From the NCBI GenBank assembly GCA_032622095.1, contig CP136061.1, forward strand, positions 60,591,301-60,655,300: 64,000 nucleotides of DNA. The letters are read 5' to 3'. Origin of the DNA: Siphonodentalium dalli (lineage: Eukaryota; Mollusca; Scaphopoda; Gadilida; Siphonodentaliidae). The position numbers and the translations under genes are program-made. The notes beneath the pieces are model-generated. The model saw only the letters and a list, made by a program, of their open reading frames with translations, had not been told where the DNA came from and made no database searches. The number at the start of each line of letters is the position of its first letter. Positions within the stretch are counted from its first letter, which is position 1. Shown here in pieces: positions 62,701 through 62,967 of the stretch.

Positions 62701-62967
62701 TTGACTATATAGTACCAAGTGGGCAATATACCTGCGTAGTAAATTCTAAGCCAGGCTCTAGTAATTGAATAGTGGATCGCGCCATAGTATTAAGTCTATG
62801 CATTGGTAGACCTTCATTACGTCACTTGACCCCATATACATTTAGAACTTTTCAAAACTCTTGTAACCCACGTGTGTTTGGATTTTAACTCACCTTTGTT
62901 TTTTAGGCCTCGACCCGTCTTGAAAGGCGGCGTCCGTAGCTAGCTGAACAACCCACTGTTTATACAT
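5604..62967 (-). CDS. NACHT and WD-repeat protein gene (NWD1/NWD2-like), 22-24 exons, 3' end not found
   Basis: This is a multi-exon gene read on the minus strand; each exon is listed separately. Joining exons 1-22 at GT-AG sites keeps one reading frame for about 1367 codons, except that exon 6 lacks a proper acceptor. Visible domains (residues counted from the exon-1 Met) are: DUF4062-like at about 70-195, linker 195-440, NACHT 444-710 (Walker A GQSGCGKTS near 462, Walker B LVIFLDSLDQ near 551), winged-helix/helical region 700-935, and WD40 repeats from about 955 on. This order matches animal NWD1, NWD2 and TEP1-type STAND ATPases, which are thought to oligomerise as signalling platforms. 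The role in this organism is inferred only. Usual family length is about 1500-1750 residues, so some C-terminal WD40 exons are missing here. Introns are 0.4-9.8 kb and rich in transposons. No other host gene was recognised in the window. Confidence 0.88.
5877..5991 (-). CDS. Weak candidate exon 23 of the NACHT-WD gene
   Basis: The boundaries (acceptor AAAATTCAG, donor CAAT|GTAACT) give an open 115-nt segment with exactly the phases needed to join exon 22 to the exon at 5604-5708. Its translation (starting KYTEITVIAHFKMFFM) does not clearly resemble a WD40 blade, so the match could be chance. Confidence 0.25.
6220..6800. repeat. Dispersed repeat of about 150 bp, 2-3 divergent copies, with gacgg tail
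   Basis: The block taagtcgaaaa...ataactc...atcggatcaaactca... tcgaacttgacctgta recurs near 6330, 6477 and (degenerate) 6640. It ends in a ggacggacgcacggaagacgg-like run at 6792-6822. Similar sequence occurs at 33370-33600. This style is common in bivalve-like genomes; it is not coding. Confidence 0.65.
6934..7010. repeat. Direct repeat, about 38-bp unit, two copies
   Basis: The phrase gtataaataaccaaagcatgt and its near copy occur consecutively with cattgcacag/cattgtacag in front. The next 380 bp up to exon 22 hold nothing recognisable. Confidence 0.7.
7392..7511 (-). CDS. Exon 22, WD40 repeat
   Basis: This exon is exactly 40 codons, phase 0 at both ends. The acceptor is CTTTTATTCCAG and the donor is AAAG|GTTTAC. 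The translation is SKLILNILPVDNFLAIVTVL then PKIKLIDLRTGKIVRSFQGK. The I-x-L-I-D-L-R-T-G-K-x-V turn is a typical WD40 d-strand and loop. Confidence 0.9.
7918..8592. mobile_element. PIF/Harbinger-type non-autonomous element, TAA target duplication
   Basis: The element starts GTGTCGGCGCACACGATCCC and ends with the exact inverse; the terminal inverted repeat is 26 bp perfect (7918-7943 and 8567-8592) and then degenerates. It is flanked by TAA on both sides (7915-7917, 8593-8595), the 3-bp duplication typical of PIF/Harbinger. Subterminal copies of the ccgatttatc motif form an additional hairpin near 7945-7975. Inside is a plus-strand open frame with RLVDLWAENECLY, resembling a MADF domain. The transposase is absent. 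Confidence 0.85.
8079..8354 (+). pseudogene. MADF-like domain remnant inside the Harbinger element
   Basis: The 91-codon open frame includes QRLVDLWAENECLYTNRNKR, close to the first helices of MADF (Myb/SANT-like) DNA-binding domains that accompany PIF/Harbinger transposases. The usual residues between LY and the NRNKR helix are missing, and the rest of the protein is absent, so I call it a remnant. The identification rests on the L-V-x-L-W...CLY pattern. Confidence 0.55.
8596..10397. other. No gene; repeat-like sequence
   Basis: The blocks gatgcttcccctcatttcgagg (near 9275) and gctgcttcccctcattacgag (near 10590) match each other, so 9170-9320 and 10500-10650 share a dispersed repeat. Small open frames (9044-9247, 9573-9779) are not recognised. 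Confidence 0.45.
10398..10462 (+). repeat. tRNA-like SINE head (decayed)
   Basis: The A-box-like tggccgggtag and a decayed B box gggagtcgaaacg are spaced as in a tRNA-derived SINE, with ctggtctctcgtgctaatgg between them. The B box lacks the usual ttcgaatcc, so transcription is unlikely. It is not a tRNA gene: no acceptor stem is formed. Confidence 0.55.
10463..11483. other. Repeat body with unrecognised 169-codon open frame
   Basis: A plus-strand open frame at 10483-10992 follows the SINE-like head directly. It has no recognisable domain, its first part matches the repeat near 9275, and two other frames are open across the same part. I treat it as repeat sequence. The remainder to 11483 shows nothing. 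Confidence 0.4.
11484..11767. mobile_element. Foldback MITE, 284 bp
   Basis: The left end aagcgggatcactga pairs with tcagtgatctcgctt at the right; arms of about 110 bp include ccgtggtttaagtgctaca and its complement. The centre carries repeated palindromes ttccatatatggaa. It lies 51 bp from exon 21 in the downstream intron. Confidence 0.8.
11819..11939 (-). CDS. Exon 21, WD40 repeat
   Basis: This short exon contains no start codon near its 5' end and was found by phase matching. The acceptor is CTTTTTTTCAG and the donor is ACTC|GTATGT. The two bases from exon 20 plus the first base give Arg, then NPVLLDNPRYIIKHAVRKG and FIMVYDVEKQEMSRRYEL. The VYDVEKQ strand is WD40-like. Confidence 0.88.
11940..13232. 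other. Intron sequence, no gene seen
   Basis: A few short AT-rich segments and a gatcgatcgat run near 12166 are visible. There is no exon on the minus strand that would interrupt the exon 20-21 phase match. Confidence 0.45.
13233..13690 (+). pseudogene. Dead tyrosine recombinase (DIRS/Crypton-type) remnant
   Basis: The first part reads LQKSKTDPF, KTNNMICPVQALLKYLKF and AVQPLFMSPGG, the usual motifs of retrotransposon and Crypton-type tyrosine recombinases. After a frameshift near 13510 the next frame reads QQFSGHLF-stop-IGTNTIAG, then MNKIPPHMIQFLDRWNSDC-stop. In active relatives the first stop is the catalytic Arg of GHSFRIG (CGA to TGA would do it) and the second is at the nucleophilic Tyr. 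Two catalytic positions are thus lost. The N-terminal half is not found. Its strand is opposite to the host gene. Confidence 0.75.
13691..14662. other. Intron sequence, no gene seen
   Basis: Short open frames near 14110-14605 on the plus strand are unrecognised and overlap each other. No long repeat was noticed. Confidence 0.4.
14663..15685. repeat. 59-bp satellite array, about 15 copies, interrupted by a MITE
   Basis: The unit is acatctacatttggtagcac, then ggtgcactctacctcgcggt, then agctctgatcgccatacat (59 bp). The central copies (14820-15060) are nearly identical and the edges are more divergent. Variants use cagacatctacattcgg and ctctagagacatctac. A MITE splits one unit at 15246-15371. 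It lies within the 9.8-kb intron of the NACHT-WD gene. Confidence 0.9.
15246..15371. mobile_element. Tc1/mariner-like MITE inserted in the satellite
   Basis: The inverted ends CAGTAATGCCCTAA and TTAGGGCATTACTG are bordered by TA on both sides. The flanking satellite reads catc-TA before and TA-cattcgg after, which restores the normal unit if one TA is removed. It is a shorter relative of the 168-bp element at 27719-27886. Confidence 0.88.
15690..16499. other. Intron sequence, no gene seen
   Basis: The stretch is AT-rich with all frames broken. No repeat with the rest of the window was noticed. Confidence 0.4.
16500..16637 (-). repeat. 3' LTR of the retrotransposon
   Basis: This is the second copy of the LTR, with a 6-bp extra segment (actagt region near 16558). 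The sequence just upstream of it on the minus strand is only weakly purine-rich, so the polypurine tract is not clear. Confidence 0.88.
16640..18151 (-). pseudogene. Retrotransposon integrase, broken
   Basis: The zinc-binding region appears as LRTRMLSELHTGHTGVVRMK. The catalytic core follows in other frames, with ERVHIDYAGP and VSDNGPCFKSHEFEIF, then a stop-containing stretch and ERFVQTFKVAIKAATQ. The C-terminal part ends GPVSYTVNVNGTLWRRHVDQ. A 50-bp tandem duplication (17709-17806) breaks the frame just after the zinc region. Confidence 0.82.
17709..17806. repeat. 50-bp tandem duplication within integrase
   Basis: The stretch atgtcatcatcaattcctgg with its flanks occurs twice, offset by 50 bp. 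Because 50 is not a multiple of three it shifts the integrase frame. Confidence 0.85.
18300..18706 (-). pseudogene. Retrotransposon RNase H, frameshifted
   Basis: The first frame has NYYAKFLPNVSTTLHPLYRL and LATDASSVGI; the second has PIAFASRSLTSAERNYSQVD, RESLAIVWGVNRFHSYLF and LITDNQH. The acidic positions of TDAS, RESLA and TDNQ are present. A frameshift joins the parts near 18485. Confidence 0.82.
18707..19509 (-). pseudogene. Retrotransposon reverse transcriptase, frameshifted
   Basis: The 5' part has EGIITKCSHSEWATPVVP and VRLCGDFKITVN; after a frameshift near 19090 it continues GLFTYNRLIYGIASAPAIWQ and CLIDDMILTG. The active-site box normally Y-x-DD reads L-I-DD, so the Tyr is replaced. 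The connection region follows (NLEKCAFFRESVSFCGHTID). Confidence 0.85.
19567..19860 (-). pseudogene. Retrotransposon protease, catalytic Asp apparently lost
   Basis: The frame reads TGAAVSVVSEVVFRDKF, with an Arg where the catalytic Asp of D-T-G should stand. It continues MTPLGVAHVMVEYNDQSKDL and GPTLFGREWFRAIQ, the usual C-terminal protease region. A frameshift near 19770 joins two frames. Confidence 0.7.
19913..20642 (-). pseudogene. Retrotransposon gag, frameshifted
   Basis: The segment at 20343-20642 (YSERLDLYFTCNDVKDDKQV, LKDHFNPQPLVIAERLRFHK) is a typical capsid region of gypsy elements. It continues in another frame at 19913-20326 (KSLLTESDLTFKKAVEIST). A decayed zinc-knuckle region (CNAYGHHQRTN) follows in a third frame near 19960. 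At least two frameshifts separate the parts. Confidence 0.8.
20690..20699 (-). other. Putative primer-binding site
   Basis: TGGCGACGAC on the minus strand begins three bases inside the 5' LTR. Its first eight bases would pair with a tRNA 3' end of the form CGTCGCCA, as found in serine tRNAs. The tRNA identity is an inference. Confidence 0.55.
20702..20833 (-). repeat. 5' LTR of the retrotransposon
   Basis: On the minus strand it runs TGTCCACAG to ATATATAACA, with the usual TG...CA ends. By eye it differs from the other LTR by about eight substitutions and one 6-bp gap, roughly 94% identity, indicating an old insertion. LTRs this short are at the low end for Ty3/gypsy. Confidence 0.88.
21215..21306. 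mobile_element. Small foldback MITE (ggaaatgttcagata family)
   Basis: The left end ggaaatgttcagata pairs with tatctgaacatttcc at the right. Relatives occur at 47846-47898 and 51711-51827. The stretch 20834-21214 before it has no recognisable feature. Confidence 0.7.
21737..22022 (-). CDS. Exon 20, WD40 repeats
   Basis: The acceptor is CTCATTAACAG and the donor is AAAG|GTACAC. The product has RFYRMTLDGTLYYPHSEVVV, VWDLDKGTREEILEHHRSLR and VYVTITPDCVLRVWNRRLP, which are two WD40-like blades. The following intron (9.8 kb) contains the LTR retrotransposon, the satellite and the recombinase remnant. Confidence 0.93.
22652..22879 (-). CDS. Exon 19, WD40 repeats
   Basis: The acceptor is TTTTTTCCCCAG and the donor is AAAG|GTAGTA. 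The translation includes GIKDFICLTNNEGTRLIIFN, then IDALVVTPDEKFVIVSSSV and NNDLIFLQIDSLEKIKTIKG. It enters and leaves in phase 1 between exons 18 and 20. Confidence 0.92.
22933..23278. mobile_element. Foldback MITE, 346 bp
   Basis: The ends aggggtactgtacactaaat and atttagtgtacagtacccct are inverted, and the arms of about 165 bp pair through catccatgg, tcatttac and the central ataaattcatttt segment. The right flank is TTAA and the left is TTCA, possibly a decayed TTAA duplication. Confidence 0.82.
23655..23990. repeat. Dispersed repeat copy, shared with 63859-64000
   Basis: The phrases aatatttgattcgagtcgag and acccatcaaagctcag, and an aaggtactcaa start, are shared with the right edge of the window. 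A minus-strand open frame of 117 codons at 23650-24003 lies wholly in this repeat and is not an exon: exons 18 and 19 join in phase without it. Confidence 0.75.
24079..24453 (-). CDS. Exon 18, WD40 repeats
   Basis: This is the longest exon of the gene. The acceptor is ATATTTCAG and the donor is TCAG|GTATGT. It starts GSYDQTIKTWNIVDGHMLIS, finishing the first blade, and continues with degenerate blades such as FCVYNIKTGQLVWKQS and SVHIFDILKKEVLKRRV. Confidence 0.93.
24920..25830. repeat. Divergent repeats with a gatggctcccatctagaggt motif
   Basis: Several copies of an approximately 150-180-bp unit contain attcaaatttgaaatccaag, ggcggccatgtt and gctcccatctggaggtgatc. The same family occurs at 27060-27545. 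Short minus-strand frames here are not coding. Confidence 0.65.
26036..26270. repeat. Dispersed repeat copy, shared with 36516-36700
   Basis: The shared order is ttcgcca-ttttcaa-aaattcc, tcgataatatatagaaaaat, tgtaaa-tgcaggttaa and tttaatttatggct. The remainder of this intron (25831-26035, 26271-26773) has no exon-like segment. Confidence 0.75.
26774..26942 (-). CDS. Exon 17, first WD40 repeat
   Basis: The acceptor is TTCCAACAG and the donor is ACAG|GTTATT. The translation has NVEDFLRQCRECGFPYLEAS, then LTSAGGQLIHCLSGHTRSIA and CLALTSDGKTALT. The GHTxxIxxLAxTxDGKxxLTGS pattern is a canonical WD40 blade, completed by SYDQTIKTWNI in exon 18. Confidence 0.94.
27060..27560. repeat. Divergent repeats, same family as 24920-25830
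   Basis: Copies of gctcccatctagaggtgaac and attcaaatttgaaatccaag recur, ending in a gacgcacggtcgggcgacg run near 27570. Confidence 0.6.
27719..27886. mobile_element. Tc1/mariner-like palindromic MITE, 168 bp
   Basis: The inverted ends CAGTAATGCCCTAAATAATC and GATTATTTAGGGCATTACTG are flanked by TA. The arms extend about 70 bp through ttaaccacagctgaattatg and its complement. It is the fuller relative of the copy in the satellite at 15246. It lies 31 bp beyond exon 16 in the intron. Confidence 0.88.
27918..28077 (-). CDS. Exon 16, helical region before the WD40 domain
   Basis: The acceptor is AACTATTTCAG and the donor is TGAA|GTAAGA. The translation reads QVLADFDFALKTMPLEDNLL, then IRQALRLSEFPLLMYPDQLP and SQLLNRLKDTE. 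The ALRLS...P-x-QL-x-SQLL-x-RL motif marks the segment directly before the first WD repeat in NWD proteins. A 168-bp MITE lies in the adjacent intron. Confidence 0.94.
28700..29000. repeat. Dispersed repeat copy (gaacctccataccaatttt family)
   Basis: The order aaagcaatcatgaaggcgaa, aattttgttcagatcggata, cccatggctgacatat, and a cggacagacaaa stretch recurs at 33620-33990, 43270-43440 and 58840-59090 in diverged form. The intron parts 28078-28699 and 29001-29490 show a tandem gaggtccacagagggtgag duplication (near 28145 and 28420) but no exon. Confidence 0.6.
29491..29707 (-). CDS. Exon 15, helical region after the winged helix
   Basis: The acceptor is CTTTTCCTTGCAG and the donor is TCAG|GTATAT. 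The product includes VSAQPVKYGQHYNTRKLNNL, then LPIHRVRSYDWDNLKNECL and NFEFLYAKLKATNLR, matching the R-K-L-x-x-LP-x-H and L-x-N-F-x-FL-x-AKL motifs of the family. Confidence 0.92.
29812..30345. mobile_element. Foldback element, about 530 bp
   Basis: The arms of about 190 bp pair: aatgcggggaatatatttct at the left matches its complement near 30215, and caaaaccttgg matches ccaaggttttg. The outer ends are cttggcttgg and ggcttggaac-like. Partial relatives lie at 53401-53590 and 58430-58790. Confidence 0.75.
30885..31025 (-). CDS. Exon 14, winged-helix/helical region
   Basis: The translation starts DDVQVFNWYHRQFRETAYER (W-x-HRQF motif) and continues INDAQQLHKGLADFFSGCW. Two AGs lie eight bases apart at the acceptor (ACAG and GCAG); only the second, at 31026-31027, keeps the frame. 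The donor is AATG|GTGAGC. Confidence 0.92.
31026..32331. other. Intron between exons 13 and 14, with one hairpin
   Basis: A near-perfect hairpin spans 31416-31494 (gaaatattgaattttcac and its complement around gctgttagc). Nothing else was recognised; a plus-strand open frame at 31800-32039 is not supported. Confidence 0.55.
32332..32484 (-). CDS. Exon 13, winged-helix region
   Basis: The acceptor is CGAGCTGAAAAC on the plus strand (TTTTCAG on the coding strand) and the donor is TTTG|GTATGT. Joined to exon 12 it reads GYLAVSRSGLSSGELED, then CDEDVLNDVYMYWTPPVRR and LPPLLLIRIKTDLENYF. The GLSxxELED...LPPLL block is one of the best conserved parts of NWD and TEP1-type proteins. Confidence 0.95.
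32680..32745. repeat. Degenerate CCCTAA-like stretch
   Basis: The run ttaaccctaaccctaaact and the following aaccctaaccactaacc resemble the animal telomere repeat CCCTAA but are short and impure. It may be simple sequence rather than a telomere relic. Confidence 0.45.
32750..33185. repeat. Tandem repeat, about 180-bp unit, with gacggacagacgg tail
   Basis: The block ctaagtcgaaaaaggggg, cgtcataatcgcaggtgcac and aaatatctgtgccaagtt occurs twice (near 32800 and 32955). A third partial copy ends in a gacggacagacgg run and a ccccattactcgttgcggggg palindrome. A single relative lies at 22190-22600. Confidence 0.7.
33260..34060. repeat. Dispersed repeats and a C-rich run
   Basis: A two-copy repeat (ataccaaatttgggtcagtt near 33335 and ataccaaatttggttcagtt near 33482) is followed by a gaacatcaggaccaaattgc family copy. 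A long C run lies at 34026-34048. Confidence 0.6.
34842..34929. repeat. Palindromic hairpin
   Basis: Arms gttataagcacggcgtccga and its exact complement, extending to about 35 bp, surround an 18-bp loop. No target duplication was clear. The surrounding intron (34061-35860) has a G run at about 35371-35384 but no exon. Confidence 0.8.
35861..36191 (-). CDS. Exon 12, NACHT C-terminal helices and start of winged helix
   Basis: The acceptor is TATTGCTTCAG and the donor is GTAT|GTGAGT. The translation has LASNDVTSILQSWLRATRRT, LTDDQMQIVEQSFHQCPIAL, then SIIHALFTRVERLHG and SRALGYLAV. This is the family's ARC1-like helical region. The open frame continues into the intron to about 35724, but phase and homology place the splice at 35861. 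Confidence 0.93.
36516..36700. repeat. Dispersed repeat copy, shared with 26036-26270
   Basis: The phrases tcgataatatatagaaaaat and tgtaaatgcaggttaacagg and the tttaatttatggct end correspond to the earlier copy. The intron contains nothing else recognised. Confidence 0.75.
37045..37257 (-). CDS. Exon 11, NACHT Walker B
   Basis: The acceptor is AAATTGACAG and the donor is GAAG|GTACTA. The strand LKPLVIFLDSLDQFEPLGG is a clear Walker B with the acidic pair D-x-x-D typical of NACHT proteins, followed by NWLPKILPNYVRIVLSTL, the sensor-1 strand. It enters and leaves in phase 0 and is exactly 71 codons. The intron on its 5' side holds the 31-bp minisatellite. Confidence 0.95.
37540..38655. repeat. 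31-bp minisatellite, about 35 copies
   Basis: The unit is ggtttatgggcgaagcttaa then atgtccatggt (31 bp), repeated across about 1.1 kb with scattered substitutions. It starts loosely around 37540, and copies near the right end (38500-38640) are most alike. It sits in the intron between exon 10 and exon 11 of the NACHT-WD gene. Confidence 0.92.
39015..39126 (-). CDS. Exon 10, NACHT domain between Walker A and Walker B
   Basis: The acceptor is TTTCAG and the chosen donor is ACA|GTAGGT, which keeps phase 0 into exon 11. The product is FIGTTPDSSSLISLLGSVIE then QIELCYTPGLPTEATPT. The R-F-x-GTT motif is diagnostic of NWD/TEP1 NACHT domains. A second donor four bases further (GTAG|GTAGTT) would shift the frame and hit a stop at once in exon 11. 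Confidence 0.9.
39727..39829. repeat. Imperfect hairpin
   Basis: The left arm ccatagggagcctcgcatat and the segment gagagaatgca pair with tgcattctcttatatatggg and aggctccccatgg. The loop is about 30 bp. Confidence 0.65.
40462..40599. mobile_element. Near-perfect palindromic MITE, 138 bp
   Basis: The centre is ccctaggg at 40527-40534. Arms of about 65 bp contain gagacacggggatttgtcgc and its complement; the ends are cagttatc and gataactg. Sequence near 41460-41500 (accctcgagggta, tatcgcccgc) looks like a decayed relative. Confidence 0.82.
41727..41872 (-). CDS. Exon 9, NACHT P-loop (Walker A)
   Basis: The acceptor is TTTCTCTTTCAG and the donor is TGAG|GTATAT. The translation contains RIKEYVVNGSSDEPLVVH then GQSGCGKTSIMASAA, a complete Walker A motif with the invariant GKT/S, so ATP binding is likely intact. 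WDWFHGKGVIILR is the following beta-strand, continued as FIGTTPDSS in exon 10. Confidence 0.95.
42737..42945 (-). CDS. Exon 8, helix leading into the NACHT domain
   Basis: The acceptor is ATAATTTCAG and the donor is ACG|GTACAT. The translation starts GINPAEQKEHQQYINKLC and ends QTKCESFHGRKDIIT, the C-x-x-F-x-GR-x-x-I motif that comes just before the P-loop exon in NWD proteins. It leaves in phase 0. Confidence 0.92.
43559..43687 (-). CDS. Exon 7, pre-NACHT helical linker
   Basis: The acceptor is TTTTCTTCTACAG and the donor is AATG|GTAGTA. The product has SAKREIVEDAQTLLNDFK, KKLAKKLPRDRIISYDIHW and TENN, matching the family pattern of a helix, a KLP motif and Y-x-V-x-W. It enters and leaves in phase 1. 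Confidence 0.9.
44550..44885. mobile_element. Inverted-repeat MITE, about 335 bp
   Basis: The left end ttaaggaccttgcaaaccca and the right end gggttagcaaagtccttaa are inverted. The inner arm gttaaaataaaggattat matches ataatcctttattttgac. It lies in the intron downstream of exon 6. Confidence 0.75.
45151..45309 (-). CDS. Exon 6, pre-NACHT linker; acceptor irregular
   Basis: The coding similarity runs TSLFELTLGILEAENPSD then HTFWFRRNIVDIKDRFRR, equivalent to the SVTEWEIxxGL...FxFxR segment of NWD proteins. The donor ATTG|GTAAGT is good. The exon should enter in phase 1 at about 45309, but the sequence there is TTGA|TGACC with no AG. The AGs just upstream (TAG|TATG and AAAG|GTGT) give stop codons when joined to exon 5. 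The left boundary is therefore assigned by homology and phase, not by a visible acceptor. Confidence 0.75.
45310..46273. other. Intron between exons 5 and 6
   Basis: No repeat or exon was recognised. The 3' end of this intron has no canonical AG in the phase required by the gene (see exon 6). Confidence 0.5.
46274..46521 (-). CDS. Exon 5, linker between DUF4062-like and NACHT domains
   Basis: The key block is KWFEKDDNAVPPTYVL, a family hallmark, followed by a charged helix (SRDKDEKDEAKKQWWKEN) and SRKDAHRYEMS. The only acceptor compatible with the phase of exon 4 is ACCTTTAACTGTTAG, so the exon starts at 46521 and adds about ten residues (NNGIHCFNTSLSS) not usual in relatives. A nearer AG at 46485 would break the frame. 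The donor is TCAG|GTATCA. Confidence 0.85.
47846..47898. repeat. Small hairpin, ggaaatgttcagata family
   Basis: The segment cagataataagttc pairs with gaacttattatcta. It resembles the MITEs at 21215 and 51711. The preceding intron (46522-47845) has no recognised feature. Confidence 0.6.
48014..49202. mobile_element. Giant foldback element, about 1.2 kb
   Basis: The outer ends tgggaatccactcacaggta and tacctgtgaatccactta are inverted. The long inner arms (about 48225-48520 and 48710-48970) pair through ggtacccgaaacgtccgtcc, ccaacccctaaatcaccgaa and tttcgcgggaggccattttg. The loop is about 180 bp and holds no open frame. It looks like a non-autonomous DNA transposon inside the intron between exons 4 and 5. 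Confidence 0.82.
49203..50355. other. Intron sequence, no gene seen
   Basis: There is a short gacggacggatgcc run near 50038 typical of the dispersed repeats, but no exon. Confidence 0.45.
50356..50471 (-). CDS. Exon 4, end of the DUF4062-like domain
   Basis: The acceptor is TTTTTCTACAG and the donor is CAA|GTAAGA. The translation begins TFLSHKYGYRSFPRLIEA, matching the family's G-x-KYGYRPLP strand, and continues DTFEKLCDATKDDEAKR. It enters in phase 0 from exon 3 and leaves with two bases, which fit exon 5. Confidence 0.92.
50881..51083 (-). CDS. Exon 3, DUF4062-like domain core
   Basis: The acceptor is TTCTGTTTTTCAG and the donor is GTG|GTAATT. The product includes ERNNLMERVYPRLKQYC, YEFQIVDMRWGVRDEAT and the helix TTELCIKELKLCQKLS. 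The RWGVRDE block and the following C-x2-E-L-x-x-C helix are typical of the N-terminal domain of NWD and TEP1 proteins. I infer that this fold is TIR-like; the sequence alone does not show enzymatic activity. Confidence 0.92.
51711..51827. mobile_element. Small foldback MITE with internal 40-bp duplication
   Basis: The left end ggaaatgttcagatactaag and the right end ttatctaaacatttcc are inverted. Inside, atgttcagatactaagttca with its downstream catcaaatgaccatacatgt is repeated twice with a spacing of about 40 bp. Confidence 0.75.
51828..53140. other. Intron sequence between exons 2 and 3
   Basis: A short cgctcgctcgctcg run at about 52576-52590 is the only notable feature. Confidence 0.45.
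53141..53331 (-). CDS. Exon 2, N-terminal region and start of the DUF4062-like domain
   Basis: The acceptor is TTTCCCCTCAG and the donor is ACAG|GTGAGA. An in-frame ATG lies at 53318 (MAKFGTEDLEKD), which is the alternative start. The exon ends with STSKIVRIFTSSTFT, the classic first beta-strand motif of DUF4062 domains (R-x-F-x-SSTF). It splices in phase 1 to exon 3, where DTKNERNNLM completes the motif. Upstream of the acceptor the frame stays open to 53399, so an unspliced start there cannot be excluded. Confidence 0.85.
54350..55260. repeat. Divergent tandem repeats, about 145-bp unit, 5-6 copies
   Basis: Each copy has cacacaattagactcct or similar, tatcatggagaagaatatat, ggtggaaatcggcgctaaa and a C-rich gtgcccctctcccc stretch ending ctgactcgagcgg. 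The long minus-strand frame at 54986-55237 is a by-product. The 53332-54349 stretch before it holds only a half copy of the 29812 foldback family (53401-53590). Confidence 0.75.
55305..55627. mobile_element. MULE-like MITE with 9-bp target duplication
   Basis: The terminal inverted repeats are about 80 bp and start gctgaaggggtcactctcac. Each contains two copies of gtgctgaagggtacacagg. The element is flanked by cctagtaga on both sides (55296-55304 and 55628-55636). A 9-bp duplication with long inverted ends fits Mutator-like elements; 8 bp (hAT) is possible if the last base is shared by chance. It carries no coding sequence. Confidence 0.85.
55637..58038. other. Intron sequence with low-complexity and dispersed repeats
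   Basis: A repeat with cctttatagactcgaa and gctcaaactt is present twice (56850-56910, 57230-57280). An A/T-rich block at 57367-57545 is nearly pure aaaaaattaaaa. No gene was recognised. Confidence 0.5.
58039..58272 (-). other. Unrecognised frame with a CRVC motif
   Basis: A 77-codon minus-strand frame contains NICRVCDYSFSGDE and VVIKNDALELFKSIKL. The C-x-x-C followed by a basic segment and an amphipathic helix is reminiscent of a small zinc-binding domain, but only one Cys pair is visible. It ends with a stop after FLGV and may be a gene fragment or a repeat remnant inside intron 1. Confidence 0.3.
58430..59090. repeat. Dispersed repeat remnants
   Basis: Part of the 29812 foldback family (attcatggcatgatctagg near 58765) and a copy of the aaattgcattgcgacccatt family near 58905 are present. 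No gene was seen. Confidence 0.5.
59112..59688. mobile_element. Foldback element, about 577 bp
   Basis: The arms of about 170 bp pair: cgtgtataacg with cgttatacg, tctgaagaatctaccggctg with its near complement near 59615, and ggtggtcaaaatggccgaa with ttcggccattttgaccacc. The central part has two diverged gatggccaccacgatggtgg-like segments. Confidence 0.8.
60605..61090. repeat. Tandem repeat, about 166-bp unit, three copies
   Basis: Starts are near 60612, 60779 and 60944. Each has ggttgtc or a variant, ttttgatgtt, a tatggcatggtgaaggacca segment, atatgcataatatcac and catcaatgc-taccagagtt. A taccccccgatattagtcgg start and a cgtccgtgcgtccgtccgt run precede it at 60537-60600. Confidence 0.75.
61091..62367. 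other. Intron 1 sequence, no gene seen
   Basis: Open frames at 61268-61532 and 62024-62287 are short and unrecognised. No repeat beyond a tatatata run near 61371 was noticed. Confidence 0.4.
62368..62500. mobile_element. Palindromic MITE, 133 bp
   Basis: The arms tagagcatgacttgtcgtga and cgccgatatagtgcatagtg have near-exact complements on the right, around a short gcttcgcg centre. A decayed relative at about 62685-62763 starts actagagcatgtcttgtcg and ends ccaggctctagta. Confidence 0.82.
62894..62967 (-). CDS. Candidate exon 1 (start codon) of the NACHT-WD gene
   Basis: An ATG at 62967 opens 24 codons (start MYKQWVVQLATD) ending ...KKQ plus two bases, followed by a strong donor AG|GTGAGT. 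The two leftover bases join exon 2 at 53331 in frame, giving KKQREKRRMAKFG. The phase match and donor quality support it. The 9.6-kb intron to exon 2 is long but similar to another intron of this gene. If it is wrong, translation probably starts at the ATG at 53318 in exon 2. The segment has no recognised domain. Confidence 0.5.
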
